Assembly: GCF_002205895.1 (NCBI RefSeq)
Contig: NZ_NJDE01000004.1
Coordinates: 62,001-126,000, forward strand
Length of the DNA stretch: 64,000 nucleotides
DNA from: Saccharibacillus sp. O23
GTDB taxonomy: Bacteria > Bacillota > Bacilli > Paenibacillales > Paenibacillaceae
Direction: 5' to 3'
A program made the translations under genes and the position numbers. Below the pieces are notes generated by a model that was not told the DNA's origin, did no database searches, and saw only the letters and a program-made list of their open reading frames with translations. This document shows positions 1-9,666 of the stretch, one piece after another; position 1 is the stretch's first letter; each line of letters opens with the position of its first letter.

Positions 1-312
1 CTTCAGCAGGAACTCGAAAACTACGGCGTGCAGGTCGCGACGATCAACCCGGGACCTTACAAGACGGGCTTCAACGATATGATGTTCGAAGAAAAAGAAA
101 AATGGTACGACGAAAAAACCAACTTCACCAAACGTTCCGATCTGCTCAAAGGCGAGCAGATGCTGGCCCAGCAGTTCGATCCGCAGGACATGATCGACAA
201 GATGGTCGAGATCATCCCGCAGGACAAACACGATTTCCGTACCGTCTGGCCGGAAGCGTCCGAGCAGCAGGTGAAGACGTATCAAGCGGAACTTTGGGAG
301 AAGAAGATCTGA
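1..312 (+). CDS. Short-chain dehydrogenase/reductase, C-terminal part (cut by window edge)
   Basis: The frame is open from base 1 and stops at 310-312, so only the last 103 residues are present. The stretch TINPGPYKTGFND (about residues 14-26 of the fragment) is the loop that follows the catalytic Tyr-x-x-x-Lys helix in classical SDR enzymes (N-P-G-P/x-x-x-T). The catalytic residues and the Rossmann GxxxGxG motif lie outside the window, so substrate and cofactor cannot be given. The gene converges on the DAC gene at 448-3066 and is followed by its own terminator. Confidence 0.75.
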   Translation, partial: LQQELENYGVQVATINPGPYKTGFNDMMFEEKEKWYDEKTNFTKRSDLLKGEQMLAQQFDPQDMIDKMVEIIPQDKHDFRTVWPEASEQQVKTYQAELWEKKI

Positions 313-323
313 TATAGAAAAAT

Positions 324-380
324 AGCAGTTCAATCCGTGACGCACTTTCGCGCTGTGGATAGACTGCTTTTTTCTTTTTT
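324..380 (+). terminator. Rho-independent terminator of the SDR gene
   Basis: Arms AGCAGT (324-329) and ACTGCT (363-368) enclose a second matching pair (ATCC/GGAT), followed by a T-rich run to about 380. It lies just after the SDR stop codon. Confidence 0.65.
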
Positions 381-447
381 CATCCCTATACTAGATAAAA
401 TGCGTCTTTTCTGATTTATCAGACATTGATCACTAAATGCTTACCTT

Positions 448-3066
448 CTAATTAACATCCTGCGACTTATCATCTGGTAAGTCAAATGCTTGTTGATTAG
501 AAGAAATTAGATTTTCGGAAGCGATATCTTGTAATCTTTGAAATAAGACGCTTTTTTCACGGATTTTTTGATCTTCAATATTTGCATACATTTTTAGAGC
601 AAAATTTAAATATTCATGATCCTTTTGGGCTTCTGCTTTTATACGTTGGATAAATAATTCTCTATTTTTGTGTGAGTTAACATAATCAAAATCAAGCAAT
701 TCTGCTTTCAGGTAACTATTCAACGCTTCTTTCCACTTATTTTCTATAAATTCTGTCCTCATAAGATTCAAACGAAACATGGCATTATCTTTTTTCTCAA
801 TCGCTTTTATATAATATTTTTCTGCTTCAAGATAAAAACCTTTATTTCCCTCGTTTTTAGCCAGACTACTGAAAATGACCCCCATCATATTATAGTTGTG
901 TGATGACATCGATTTATTGTTAGCTTCACAATAATCCAAGATCAATTCAAATTGATTAAGTGCCTGATCTAAAAGTTGTTTCTTTCTTTCCTGCTCCAGT
1001 GAAAGGCTTTGATTATAATATGAGATCCCAAGCTTTCTCCTCACTTCAACTTCAAACTCTAATTTGTTCTCTAATCCTTTTGTGTAATATTTCACTGACT
1101 GAAAATGGTTTTCCTTATTATACCATGCATCACCTATTAAAAATAAATGCGTCGAATCTACTTCGATCTCCGAATCTCCACTTTCGCCTAGTAAAAACCT
1201 GTCATAGTAAACCACTATTTTATCATCGATTTCAGAAGTTTCTTCGATATATTCCAAGTATGCTGCGATACGTTTTCGATTGACTTTCTCACTTTCAGGT
1301 TCTGGAATTAAATCAACCATCCCATCTTCTGAAATAATAGCAATTACGCATTGCTTATCCTCTTTTTTGAATTTCTCCAAATACCGGTATGCAGAATTGA
1401 AACGTGCCCCTCTGCTGGCATCTCCAACGCCTTCAGTAACTACACCATCCAAAATAACGCCGATCGCATGGCAGTATGCGCGAGTATCGTAATAAATTGC
1501 GCCGTCAATGGCGGTGAGTTGACTAATAAATTGTGGATCGATCAACTTCTTGATAACTGGAGTAGATTGTTTTCGCAAACGCTTGACTTCATCGACAGCC
1601 GTATCTGGATCCGTAATGACCACCATCGTTCCGCTTTTTTGCTTTGATGCTTCAAGAATCACTTGTGCCAAGCGCGCGAATTGAATATCTTTCGCTACTT
1701 CTCCTTCAGCATGATCATTGCGAAATTGTGCTTTGAGTGTACGATAAAGAAGTTCTGGCTCAAAGCTTTGTTGGCTGATTTCAGGATTTCGGAAAGCAAC
1801 CCCCATTAGCTTGTTAGAAATAATATTCAAGCTTGTCGTCATTGTAAAAGTTTTTCTTCCATCTTTAACTTCCCATTTTTTGTCCGTATTTTCCGTAGAC
1901 TCAATATTGAGCAGCGCTATTTCATACCTAGACAATCCTTTGAAATCAATCCGAAATACGATATTTTGAGTTTCTTTTAATACTGCCCAATCCACTTCAC
2001 CAATGCCATGAATCTTTCTTCCATCGGAAATCAAAAACAAATCCGACTTATTGCTGGTCAATTCAAGTAATTTACGAATCCGACGGCTATCTTCCAAAGG
2101 AATACTTTGATCACTTCGATCGAATTCAATCGCGTAATCAATCAGTTCATGTTGCCCTTCCAGTAGCTCAGACGGTATAAGTAACAAGCATCCAAAAGGA
2201 CTTTCGCCTTCGTAAGTACGGGTCGAAATGCCTTCTAGATTATCCATAAGCGTACTGAATATATACTGATCTTGCAATCCTTCAAGCATGGCTATTTGAT
2301 TTCCTATCGGATTATTACCGGATGCAGTCCAAGCCAAAGTCTTTTCATTTTCCAAAATCGCTTGCATTTTACCCAAGAACATTTTGGCAAGTCTTTGCAA
2401 AAAATCACGGGGACTTTCTTTATATTTCGGTTCTAAATGTTTGAGTGATTCTAGCGTAGTTTCGACATAATAATCTTTAAAATAATAGTCAAGAAACATT
2501 TTCAAAAATGAGAACTCCGATTTTCCATAAAAAACCTCTTGTGTCACCGGGTCAACATAATCTAGCGCAATCACATACAAGCAAGTCTCTTTTTGCCCCT
2601 CGAACAAAGAAAATTTTAAAGATTGCGCATACACAATAGATCTCTTGCGTTCAGCAACAACAGAGCCTTCATCAGGTAACCCGTAAATCATCGACTCTTC
2701 TGTTTCCAATGACTCTTTTTGCTGAAGAGGTTCGGTTCGCGATAACTGGTATTGCTGTATATTTCGATTTAAACCTTCTAAATCTCCGCTCCAGCACTCG
2801 TCCGGTAAACGAAGTTTCTTTAATACCTCAGAATGGTTTTCCAACTTTTCTGGCTTGATTTGGGTTTTGGCGCCTTTTTCACCTGTGAGTACTGTTTTGA
2901 CACGTGTTGCGCTCTCAACACTTCCTTTTTCATTCAGTACAAACGCATACATTTTAAACTCCAAATTTTCATCTAGCTTCTGAATCATCGATTCGAGGTC
3001 AAGATACAATTTCTCATGGAATTTATTGATATCTGGAAAGGCCTTTTTTTTCTTTTCCCCCGCCAT
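448..3066 (-). CDS. Divergent diadenylate cyclase (DAC/DisA_N-like) domain protein with C-terminal TPR-like repeats
   Basis: Predicted 872 aa, no signal peptide or membrane helix, so cytosolic. The frame opens upstream at a TTG (3090), but ATG at 3066 has an AAGGGAG box 8 nt before it and is preferred. Residues given are from the TTG. The first ~460 residues match no domain I recognise. Residues ~465-600 look like a DAC domain: AIDGAIYYD (DGA at 529-531, as in DisA and CdaA), then RGARFNSA at 560-567 where DisA has G-T-R-H-R-T-A, then VIAIISEDGMVDLIPE (582-597), the usual final strand. His and the second Arg of the RHR motif are replaced by Phe and Asn. Residues ~645-800 hold TPR-like helical pairs. 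DAC enzymes make c-di-AMP; whether this one does is not known. The gene is much AT-richer than the mannosidase operon upstream, which suggests transfer. Confidence 0.7.
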   Translation of the reverse strand: MAGEKKKKAFPDINKFHEKLYLDLESMIQKLDENLEFKMYAFVLNEKGSVESATRVKTVLTGEKGAKTQIKPEKLENHSEVLKKLRLPDECWSGDLEGLNRNIQQYQLSRTEPLQQKESLETEESMIYGLPDEGSVVAERKRSIVYAQSLKFSLFEGQKETCLYVIALDYVDPVTQEVFYGKSEFSFLKMFLDYYFKDYYVETTLESLKHLEPKYKESPRDFLQRLAKMFLGKMQAILENEKTLAWTASGNNPIGNQIAMLEGLQDQYIFSTLMDNLEGISTRTYEGESPFGCLLLIPSELLEGQHELIDYAIEFDRSDQSIPLEDSRRIRKLLELTSNKSDLFLISDGRKIHGIGEVDWAVLKETQNIVFRIDFKGLSRYEIALLNIESTENTDKKWEVKDGRKTFTMTTSLNIISNKLMGVAFRNPEISQQSFEPELLYRTLKAQFRNDHAEGEVAKDIQFARLAQVILEASKQKSGTMVVITDPDTAVDEVKRLRKQSTPVIKKLIDPQFISQLTAIDGAIYYDTRAYCHAIGVILDGVVTEGVGDASRGARFNSAYRYLEKFKKEDKQCVIAIISEDGMVDLIPEPESEKVNRKRIAAYLEYIEETSEIDDKIVVYYDRFLLGESGDSEIEVDSTHLFLIGDAWYNKENHFQSVKYYTKGLENKLEFEVEVRRKLGISYYNQSLSLEQERKKQLLDQALNQFELILDYCEANNKSMSSHNYNMMGVIFSSLAKNEGNKGFYLEAEKYYIKAIEKKDNAMFRLNLMRTEFIENKWKEALNSYLKAELLDFDYVNSHKNRELFIQRIKAEAQKDHEYLNFALKMYANIEDQKIREKSVLFQRLQDIASENLISSNQQAFDLPDDKSQDVN

Positions 3067-3141
3067 AGTCATGTCTCCCTTTTTCTTCAAAAATTACTTA
3101 CTCGTTAGCTTACACTACAAATGATACCTTTAAAATCCATT

Positions 3142-3240
3142 TTAAACCAAGCATTTTTTTGAGTAGAATATTCTTCGAGCTTTTTCAGGAGACATGTTAC
3201 GCAACAATCGTTTTCTGTTAGAATCATTCCAATCTATTTC
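3142..3240 (-). pseudogene. BrnT-like N-terminal fragment, no start codon
   Basis: Directly after the alpha-mannosidase stop codon, another frame encodes about 32 residues containing EIDWNDSNRKRLL and MSPEKARRIF, then stops at 3142-3144. This resembles the start of BrnT-type toxins (W-D-x-x-N ... H-G-V-S-x-E-E-A-x-x-x-F), although the usual His is absent. No start codon or ribosome binding site precedes it, and in frame it runs back into the mannosidase gene. It may be a remnant left at an insertion or deletion joint. The similarity is short and could be chance. Confidence 0.3.
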
Positions 3241-6200
3241 ACATGCGTATCCGAAGAGTCTTGATCTCGTACGGTTTAAGCATCCGACTCGGTTCTCCGG
3301 TCTGTTCTTCGCCGATCGGTCGCTCCAATAGATCCGTTTCTTGCCAGACGGCCTGTTCGCCCAATCCTGACAATTGCAGTTCCCCGCTTCGCCCCTCGCA
3401 TTCATGCAGACGGACGATATATCCGTGTCCGTCTTCGCTCACCTTGATCGCATCGATCTGCGCATGCCAGGCCGATACGTCGAGCAACGAACATCCGGCC
3501 GGTCCGACTTCGCCTTTCCAGACGGTCAGAGGACTGTTCAAATTCCAAGCTTCCTGCGCCGTTCTGCCTTCCGCCCAATCTCCCGCATGCGGCAGCAGCG
3601 CGTACGTAAATTCGTGTTCGCCGAGATCGGCTTCCGGGTCCGGGTATTCCGCCGATTTGATCAGGCTGAGCCGCAGCGTCCGATCCTTGACGTCGTAACC
3701 GTACTTGCAATCGTTCAGCAGACTGACGCCGTAGCCTCGTTCCGACAGATCCGCCCATTGATGCCCGACCGTCTCGAACCGGGCATAATCCCAGCTTGTA
3801 TTCCAATGCGTCGGACGCTTCACGCTGCCGAACTGGATATCGTAAGAAGCTTCCGCGGCCCGGATCTCGACGGGGAAAGCGACTTTGAGCAGCTGCCGGC
3901 GCTCCTGCCAATCGACCTTCGTGCAGAAATCGATGCGGCGGCTTGCGGCGTATACGCGCATCACCTGACGAATTCGCGATTCGCCGTAACTCCATTCGAA
4001 TTCGACCGACGCGCGCAGCGGACCGTTTTCGATCAGACGCATTCCGATCAGATCGTCTACCGTACGCATTTTCTCTCCGTAGAAAAGGTCGATATTCCAA
4101 GCATCAAATTGCAGCGGCTTGTCTTCGAACACCTGCAAGACGTTGCCTGTCTCGCCTTCTGCCAACACGTCTCGCCCATGCTCGCGGTCGTATAGACGGC
4201 TCAACTTCCCTTTTCCGTCCCATTCGAAGCGGTAAAAAGGCGTCTCCAACGTGCCATTGTCCCAAACGAACGGATCGCCTGTCGAATCGCCGCCGAGAGC
4301 GGCCTCGTCCGCCCGGTCGGGAACGAAGATCATCTGCCCGAAGCCGAGCGCTCCGATTTCTCCAGGTTCCACCAACCAGCCGGATTCCGTGCGTTGGGCC
4401 GTCAGCTTCTGTCCGTCGGCCGACTGCCAATATCCGCCGGCAGAAGCTCCGTTTGCGCCGGGCGAACCCGAAGCCGAGCCCGCAAACTGCGGCGCGGGCG
4501 CTCCGGTTAGACGATTCTCCGCCGTCGCTGCGGATTCCGCGATCTCGGCCAGCCCCGCGACCGCCCACGACGAATCGTTGAACACGGTATAGACAATTTT
4601 GCCGGACAACGATTCGCCGTTCGCGTGATAGGCTTCGCTGTCGCGAGGCTGCTTCCCGGTTCCGGCAAGCGCCGCGATCGAAGCCCGATCCGCCGCGGCC
4701 GTCAACCTGCCGGCTTCCGCATATTCTTCGCGCGCGTCTTCGTATACTTCGCCGATCGACGAGCCGGGGATGATGTCGTGGAACTGATTGCGCAGCGCGA
4801 TCGTCCAAGCTTCGTCCAGCATTCGCTGTCCTTGAATCGCGTCGTGTTCTCCGAACAGGCCGGCCGCGACGTTCAGCATCTCCGAGCGCCGCAGCGCAAG
4901 CTCGAGTTTACGGTTCGCTCTTTTGATCCAAGCCTGACTCGTGTAGGTTCCCCGGTGATTTTCCAGATAGAGCTCGCCGTCCCACGTATGCACGTACCCT
5001 TCCGTTTGCGCCGCCGTCCGTTCCAATTTTTCGAAAAAGCCGTCCGCCCGACCCGTCACCGTCTTCGGCAGTCCCGGCATATGCTCCAATCTGCGCCGCA
5101 TCTCCAGCATGTCGCGGTTGACTCCGCCTCCTCCGTCGCCGTATCCGTAACAGAGCAGCAGTTCGCGGTTCATCTGACGATCCTTGTACTGTTCCCAGAT
5201 CCCCTGCACCGTTGCCGGGACGATATACCCATTGTACGTATAATAGGTCTCGTGCGGAAATTCGATCTCCGGCGTCGTGATAAAATGCGTCAGCACTTCG
5301 GAACCGTCGATTCCCCGCCAGACGAACGTGTCATGCGGCATCCGGTTGTATTGGCTCCAACTGATCTTGGTCGTCATAAACGACGTGATCCCGGATTTGC
5401 GCAAAATCTGCGGCAGCGCCCAACTGTACCCGAATACGTCCGGCAGCCAGAGATAACGGTTCTCCGCCCCGAATTCTTCCCGGAAAAAGCGCGTCCCGCG
5501 CAGGATCTGCCGCACCAGCGATTCGCCCGACGTCAGATTGCAGTCCGCTTCGAGCCACATCGCCCCGCCCGCTTCCCAGCGTCCTTCGGCGACCCGTTCG
5601 CGAATCCGTTCGTAGAGCTGCGGGTAATCCTGCTTGATGTAGGCGTAGAGCTGCGGCTGCGTCTGAAGAAACACGTAATCCGGATAATCGTTCATCAGCG
5701 CAAGCACCGTGGAAAAAGAACGCGCCGCTTTCTCCCGCGTATGCCGCAGCCGCCAGAGCCAAGCGACGTCGATATGCGTATGCCCGACGCAGCGGACGGT
5801 CACCGGCTCGACGGACTGCGGGTAAGCTTCGCGCAGAGCGTCCAACCGCTCCCGAAGTTCTTCCGACGCCGCCGAGACCGATTCGTAAAAACGGTCCGAA
5901 CCCGGCCGCGACCAATCGAGCCGATTCAATGACCGGTTCAGCGCGTTCAGTAGGTCGCCGTGCTCCGGGCGTTTGTCGCCGAGCAGCACGGCCGTCTCCA
6001 GCATCGCCCGGCCGGTATAATAGAGATCGTCCGCCGCGATATGCAGCAGCGCGATCTCGGCCCGGGACAGCGTATGCTCCTGCGGCGTCTTCGGTCCGCC
6101 GCCTTCAAGTCCCGACCACAGCCGGAAATGCAGCTTGACCGGGCTTCCCGCCAGATCGTCGAGGAACACTTCGCGGTGATTGGAATCGACGCCCTGCCGA

Positions 6201-6532
6201 GGGCTGCCGTTCGCGAACAGCAGCGATTCGAATCCCTGATTGCTGCCGTGGCTCGTTCGGCCGAAATCGAACACGCCGACCAACCGATGGCCGGGCGGCG
6301 TGTTCGGCAGATTGGCTTCCAACCGCAGCCACAAATAACGGTCGCGTCCGATCCAGCGTTCGCCGAGCGGGACGGCGCTCCATTCCGGCGACTCGTCCGC
6401 CGGCGGCATCGCCGCATTCTCTTCTTCGGAATCGGGCAGAATCTCGAGGTGTTCGAACGTCAGCAGCGGCCGATGCCGGAGCCGTTCCAGTTCTTCCAGC
6501 CGCGCTTTCAACTTGTCTTCGGTCATGAACAT
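3239..6532 (-). CDS. GH38 alpha-mannosidase (first copy)
   Basis: Predicted 1097 aa, the normal size for bacterial GH38 enzymes; no signal peptide, so cytosolic. It should cleave alpha-linked mannose from imported oligosaccharides. HTHIDVAWLW (251-260) is the zinc-binding N-terminal motif; WLEADCNLTSGES (327-339) carries the probable nucleophile Asp330; LWLPDVFGYSWALPQIL (361-377) and YNRMPHDTF are further GH38 hallmarks. The middle domain and the C-terminal beta domains follow. A Ser/Ala/Gly-rich low-complexity stretch sits in the linker at roughly 665-710. The start has GAAGGAGG about 9 nt upstream. It is the last gene of the operon with 6840-13195, but 307 bp of repeat-rich sequence separates it from the gene before. 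The copy at 42416 is a clear paralogue. Confidence 0.95.
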   Translation of the reverse strand: MFMTEDKLKARLEELERLRHRPLLTFEHLEILPDSEEENAAMPPADESPEWSAVPLGERWIGRDRYLWLRLEANLPNTPPGHRLVGVFDFGRTSHGSNQGFESLLFANGSPRQGVDSNHREVFLDDLAGSPVKLHFRLWSGLEGGGPKTPQEHTLSRAEIALLHIAADDLYYTGRAMLETAVLLGDKRPEHGDLLNALNRSLNRLDWSRPGSDRFYESVSAASEELRERLDALREAYPQSVEPVTVRCVGHTHIDVAWLWRLRHTREKAARSFSTVLALMNDYPDYVFLQTQPQLYAYIKQDYPQLYERIRERVAEGRWEAGGAMWLEADCNLTSGESLVRQILRGTRFFREEFGAENRYLWLPDVFGYSWALPQILRKSGITSFMTTKISWSQYNRMPHDTFVWRGIDGSEVLTHFITTPEIEFPHETYYTYNGYIVPATVQGIWEQYKDRQMNRELLLCYGYGDGGGGVNRDMLEMRRRLEHMPGLPKTVTGRADGFFEKLERTAAQTEGYVHTWDGELYLENHRGTYTSQAWIKRANRKLELALRRSEMLNVAAGLFGEHDAIQGQRMLDEAWTIALRNQFHDIIPGSSIGEVYEDAREEYAEAGRLTAAADRASIAALAGTGKQPRDSEAYHANGESLSGKIVYTVFNDSSWAVAGLAEIAESAATAENRLTGAPAPQFAGSASGSPGANGASAGGYWQSADGQKLTAQRTESGWLVEPGEIGALGFGQMIFVPDRADEAALGGDSTGDPFVWDNGTLETPFYRFEWDGKGKLSRLYDREHGRDVLAEGETGNVLQVFEDKPLQFDAWNIDLFYGEKMRTVDDLIGMRLIENGPLRASVEFEWSYGESRIRQVMRVYAASRRIDFCTKVDWQERRQLLKVAFPVEIRAAEASYDIQFGSVKRPTHWNTSWDYARFETVGHQWADLSERGYGVSLLNDCKYGYDVKDRTLRLSLIKSAEYPDPEADLGEHEFTYALLPHAGDWAEGRTAQEAWNLNSPLTVWKGEVGPAGCSLLDVSAWHAQIDAIKVSEDGHGYIVRLHECEGRSGELQLSGLGEQAVWQETDLLERPIGEEQTGEPSRMLKPYEIKTLRIRM

Positions 6533-6660
6533 GAGCGTGAGCCTCCTTCGGGTAGTGGGCGGGATCGCGGAGTTCAGGATCTGCGGCTCGGCAGTCGCTC
6601 CGCGCCTTAGTCCGTCGAGACAGCGAGAACGGCAGCGAACCTTATGCGATCATCATGCGG

Positions 6661-6843
6661 TTAAGTCCAATTTTCCGCTTATTTTCTCGAAAACGAATGC
6701 TAAAGCAAAAACTAGTCCAAAAATCCGCTTATTTCTTCTCTTTTCGCGATTTCGCCGATTAAATGAGATATTTAGACGGAAATATGGACTTATCGGCTTG
6801 TTTATCTATAAAACCGATGATTTAGAGGGATTTTCGGACTTAT
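6661..6843. repeat. Intergenic array of four related ~16-20 bp units, paired at exactly 50 bp
   Basis: The 307-bp gap between heparinase and mannosidase genes is AT-rich and holds four copies of a core GGA-WWWT-nGGACTTA. Two lie on the minus strand (plus-strand AGTCCAATTTTCCGCTT at 6664 and AGTCCAAAAATCCGCTT at 6714) and two on the plus strand (GGAAATATGGACTTAT at 6778, GGATTTTCGGACTTAT at 6828). The members of each pair are 50 bp apart. The last unit overlaps the heparinase stop codon. Minus- and plus-strand units could pair in RNA. The rest of the gap (6533-6660) shows nothing recognisable. Confidence 0.6.
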
Positions 6844-9584
6844 TCGATCGGCTGCGAGGCCGAAGCGCCTAACGGCAGGCGGAAGCTTGAGCGCCCGGCC
6901 GGCATCTTGCGTTTCCATAAGCCGGAAAGAGGATCGAAGCGTACGTCGGCTTCCCCGGACGGATGGCTTGCAGACCGGGCGGCGGCGTTCGCTTGCCGCA
7001 CGTAGGCTTCACGTTCCGGCGGGGTCATGGAGCCGCCGCCCGCTTCGCCCGCCGCTTGCTCCGGCGGCACCGGAGAAAAATAGCACCAAGCGTCGGCGGA
7101 CAGCGACGCGCCGACTTCGACTTCGCCGCCGCGATAGCTGATCGCGGCGCTTGCTTTGAGCAGAGAGCTGAACAGGCAGCGGCCGTTCAGCTTGAGATAG
7201 CTGCCGTTATGCAGCGTCGCCCGCCGCAGACGGCCGTCTCGGCCGTAGGACAGCGTGCACAGAAACGCGTCCGTTTCCAGTCCGCCGAATACGGCGTGCG
7301 CATTCTCGTGCATGACGCGGCCGTCGGCGCGAAGGTTGACGAACACGTCGACGATCGCACCATCGGGGCGCTCCAGACGCAGCGCCTGCACGTCTTCGCC
7401 CGGATCTTCGCGAGGCGAAAGCGCCTCGCCGAAAGCCGCACCCAGTTCTTCCGCCTGCGAAGCCGCGTGCTCGCCTAACATTTTCGCTTCAAAGCCGTAA
7501 GACATTCCGGCGACCCTTGTGTCGTCTCCCTCTATCCTGCCAGCCGACGAATCGGTCGCTCCAACCTTATGCGCGCCGCCGACGCTTTCCGACGGATTCG
7601 ATCCGGGTCGCAGCATCCCGGCCATGTTCGCGCCGCCTTCCTTTTCGCTGCCGGACAACTTCCCGGCCGCCGTATCCCTATCCGCTTCTTGGCCGCCGTA
7701 TGCCGCGCTTTCTCCGGCTTCCAGACGCCGTACCGTCGTCTTCCGCTCCCCGCGCTCCGGCAGCAGAAACGCGCTGACGAACTTCATCCGTCCGTCGGCA
7801 GACCGCGAGCGGACGCCGGCGTAGTCCGCTTCGGGGAATTCGTCCTCGCGCCCCGTTTCGCGCGGCGGAGCATGCAAATAACCGGCGCGCTTCGCATATT
7901 CTTTGCGCCGCGGATACGGATGCAGCACCTTCATCTCGCCGCTGCTGCCGGCGATCGACAAACTAGGCTCCGCCGTGCCGGTCGTAATCTTCAAGCCTGC
8001 CGGCATATGCAGCAGCCATTCGAACATGCCGCCCTGTTCCGACTGCAAATCGTCGATCACGATCATCGCTCCTTCCAGGCACAGGAAATGCCGATAGAAA
8101 CGGCGGTACAGGCCCGAGTAAGGACCGACGCAGTCCGCCAATAAGTATTTGTAATCCGGCGCGTCCAGCCAGTCGGGGATCGAGCCGGGAAACTTCGTTC
8201 CTTCTTCGATCAGCGCGGGCGGCTGGCCCCGGCCGTCGAGCAGCACGACGTTATGCGCGGCGGACTGCCGGTAATAGCCGTTATACAGCGGCTTGGAATA
8301 CGCGCAGTGGCCGGAATCGTCGGCGTACACGGCTCCGCCGACGGTCAGCATGAACGTACCGGCGTCCAGATGGTTATGGTTCCAGCTCTCTCCGGTCTTG
8401 ACCGCCAATACGATCTGCTGTCCGCCGCTCTGCCAGCGCACGAATCCGTAGCCGGAATGTTCCAGAACCGTTATGCCTTCGGTCTCGTCCGATACGGGCG
8501 GCAGCTCTTCGAGTCCTTCCGGGTAGAAAGCCAATTCCGCCGCTTCCGCCGGATCGCCTTTGATATCGGCGAACAGTCCGAGCAGTTCGCCGCGCCGCGT
8601 CAGATCCGCGAGCCGCAGCCAGACGTACGCATGTTTGCGCCGATCGCCGTCGTCGCCGAAATGGAAGGTGCCGACCTCCCCCGCACGATCCCGCTCCGCC
8701 TCCTCTGCATGCGTCTTTTTCCGATAGATCGTCTCCAGATACACGCCCGGAATCTTCGCCAATACCGGCAGTTCGCCGAGCGTCTCGTCTCCCGTTCGGC
8801 GTCGGTAAGCCGTCTCGAATACGAAAAAGTTGCCCAACGCGTAATCCAGATACCCCATCGTTTCCACATAATCGCCGTCCGGCCCGAAATTGGCCTGCTT
8901 GTTCTGAAGCACGTTGCCCGGATAAGCGAACCATTCGCGCAGGCCTTCGGTCACGGCATGCAGCGCGTCCTCGCCGTGCGGCACGCGATCGCCCAGCGTC
9001 AAGATCAGCAGTCCCGCCGCGGATACGCATACGATCCACCAGTTATGGCCCATCGTGTCGAGCGCATGGATCTTTTTGACCGGATGCAGCCAGTCCTCAT
9101 ACAGCGGCAGATAAGCTTTCTCGTACAGCATATCTTCGATCGCCGAACGCTCCTGCGGCGTGCAGCCCGATCGCACCGCATCGTAAGCCGCCGAGAGATA
9201 GACCCCGATATCCGCTGTCCATAGGTCCGAATTCCGACCGCCGCCGCTTTGATACACCCAGCGCTCTTCTTCGCCGAGCAGCGCCAGCAGGCTCCGCACC
9301 CGCCGCTCCGCTTCGGAACTTCCCGTCATCCGAGCATAGTAAGCCAGATTCTGCGCTTGTTTCGCCAGTTCCCGCACTTCGTTGCCGAGCGAAAAAAGTT
9401 TGCTGCCGCCGAGCCGTTTCCAGCGTTCTCTCAGCAGCGCCACCTTCTCCCGAGCTTCTTCCGACCAGCGGTCGTCCCGGCTCGACATCTCGGCGGCGAA
9501 CTTGTTCCAGCCGCGCGTCATCGCGGGCACGGTTTCGATCAGTCTACGGCTTCGGGCCAGCGTTTCTCCGTCGTACAGCAGCAT
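6840..9584 (-). CDS. Heparinase II/III-family polysaccharide lyase-like protein
   Basis: Predicted 914 aa. The N-terminal half is an all-alpha toroid typical of alginate/heparin lyases (for example NKQANFGPDGDYVETMGYLDYALG near 228-251). The heparinase II/III beta domain begins near 375 with SWNHNHLDAGTFML (400-413; conserved NHNHLDAG) and YNGYYRQSAAHN (434-445). Such enzymes act on uronate-containing polysaccharides by beta-elimination; the substrate here is unknown. There is no signal peptide, so it probably acts on imported fragments. Residues ~650-770 are a low-complexity Gly/Ala/Glu insertion not typical of the family. GGAGG precedes the ATG. It sits between the binding protein and GH38 genes of the same operon. 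Confidence 0.85.
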   Translation of the reverse strand: MLLYDGETLARSRRLIETVPAMTRGWNKFAAEMSSRDDRWSEEAREKVALLRERWKRLGGSKLFSLGNEVRELAKQAQNLAYYARMTGSSEAERRVRSLLALLGEEERWVYQSGGGRNSDLWTADIGVYLSAAYDAVRSGCTPQERSAIEDMLYEKAYLPLYEDWLHPVKKIHALDTMGHNWWIVCVSAAGLLILTLGDRVPHGEDALHAVTEGLREWFAYPGNVLQNKQANFGPDGDYVETMGYLDYALGNFFVFETAYRRRTGDETLGELPVLAKIPGVYLETIYRKKTHAEEAERDRAGEVGTFHFGDDGDRRKHAYVWLRLADLTRRGELLGLFADIKGDPAEAAELAFYPEGLEELPPVSDETEGITVLEHSGYGFVRWQSGGQQIVLAVKTGESWNHNHLDAGTFMLTVGGAVYADDSGHCAYSKPLYNGYYRQSAAHNVVLLDGRGQPPALIEEGTKFPGSIPDWLDAPDYKYLLADCVGPYSGLYRRFYRHFLCLEGAMIVIDDLQSEQGGMFEWLLHMPAGLKITTGTAEPSLSIAGSSGEMKVLHPYPRRKEYAKRAGYLHAPPRETGREDEFPEADYAGVRSRSADGRMKFVSAFLLPERGERKTTVRRLEAGESAAYGGQEADRDTAAGKLSGSEKEGGANMAGMLRPGSNPSESVGGAHKVGATDSSAGRIEGDDTRVAGMSYGFEAKMLGEHAASQAEELGAAFGEALSPREDPGEDVQALRLERPDGAIVDVFVNLRADGRVMHENAHAVFGGLETDAFLCTLSYGRDGRLRRATLHNGSYLKLNGRCLFSSLLKASAAISYRGGEVEVGASLSADAWCYFSPVPPEQAAGEAGGGSMTPPEREAYVRQANAAARSASHPSGEADVRFDPLSGLWKRKMPAGRSSFRLPLGASASQPIE

Positions 9585-9666
9585 TCTCCCACCTCCGTCA
9601 AGCGGCTTCGGAGCACGAAGGCACCCGAAGCCGCAGGTTCGAATCTGTTCATTTAATCGGAATGTT

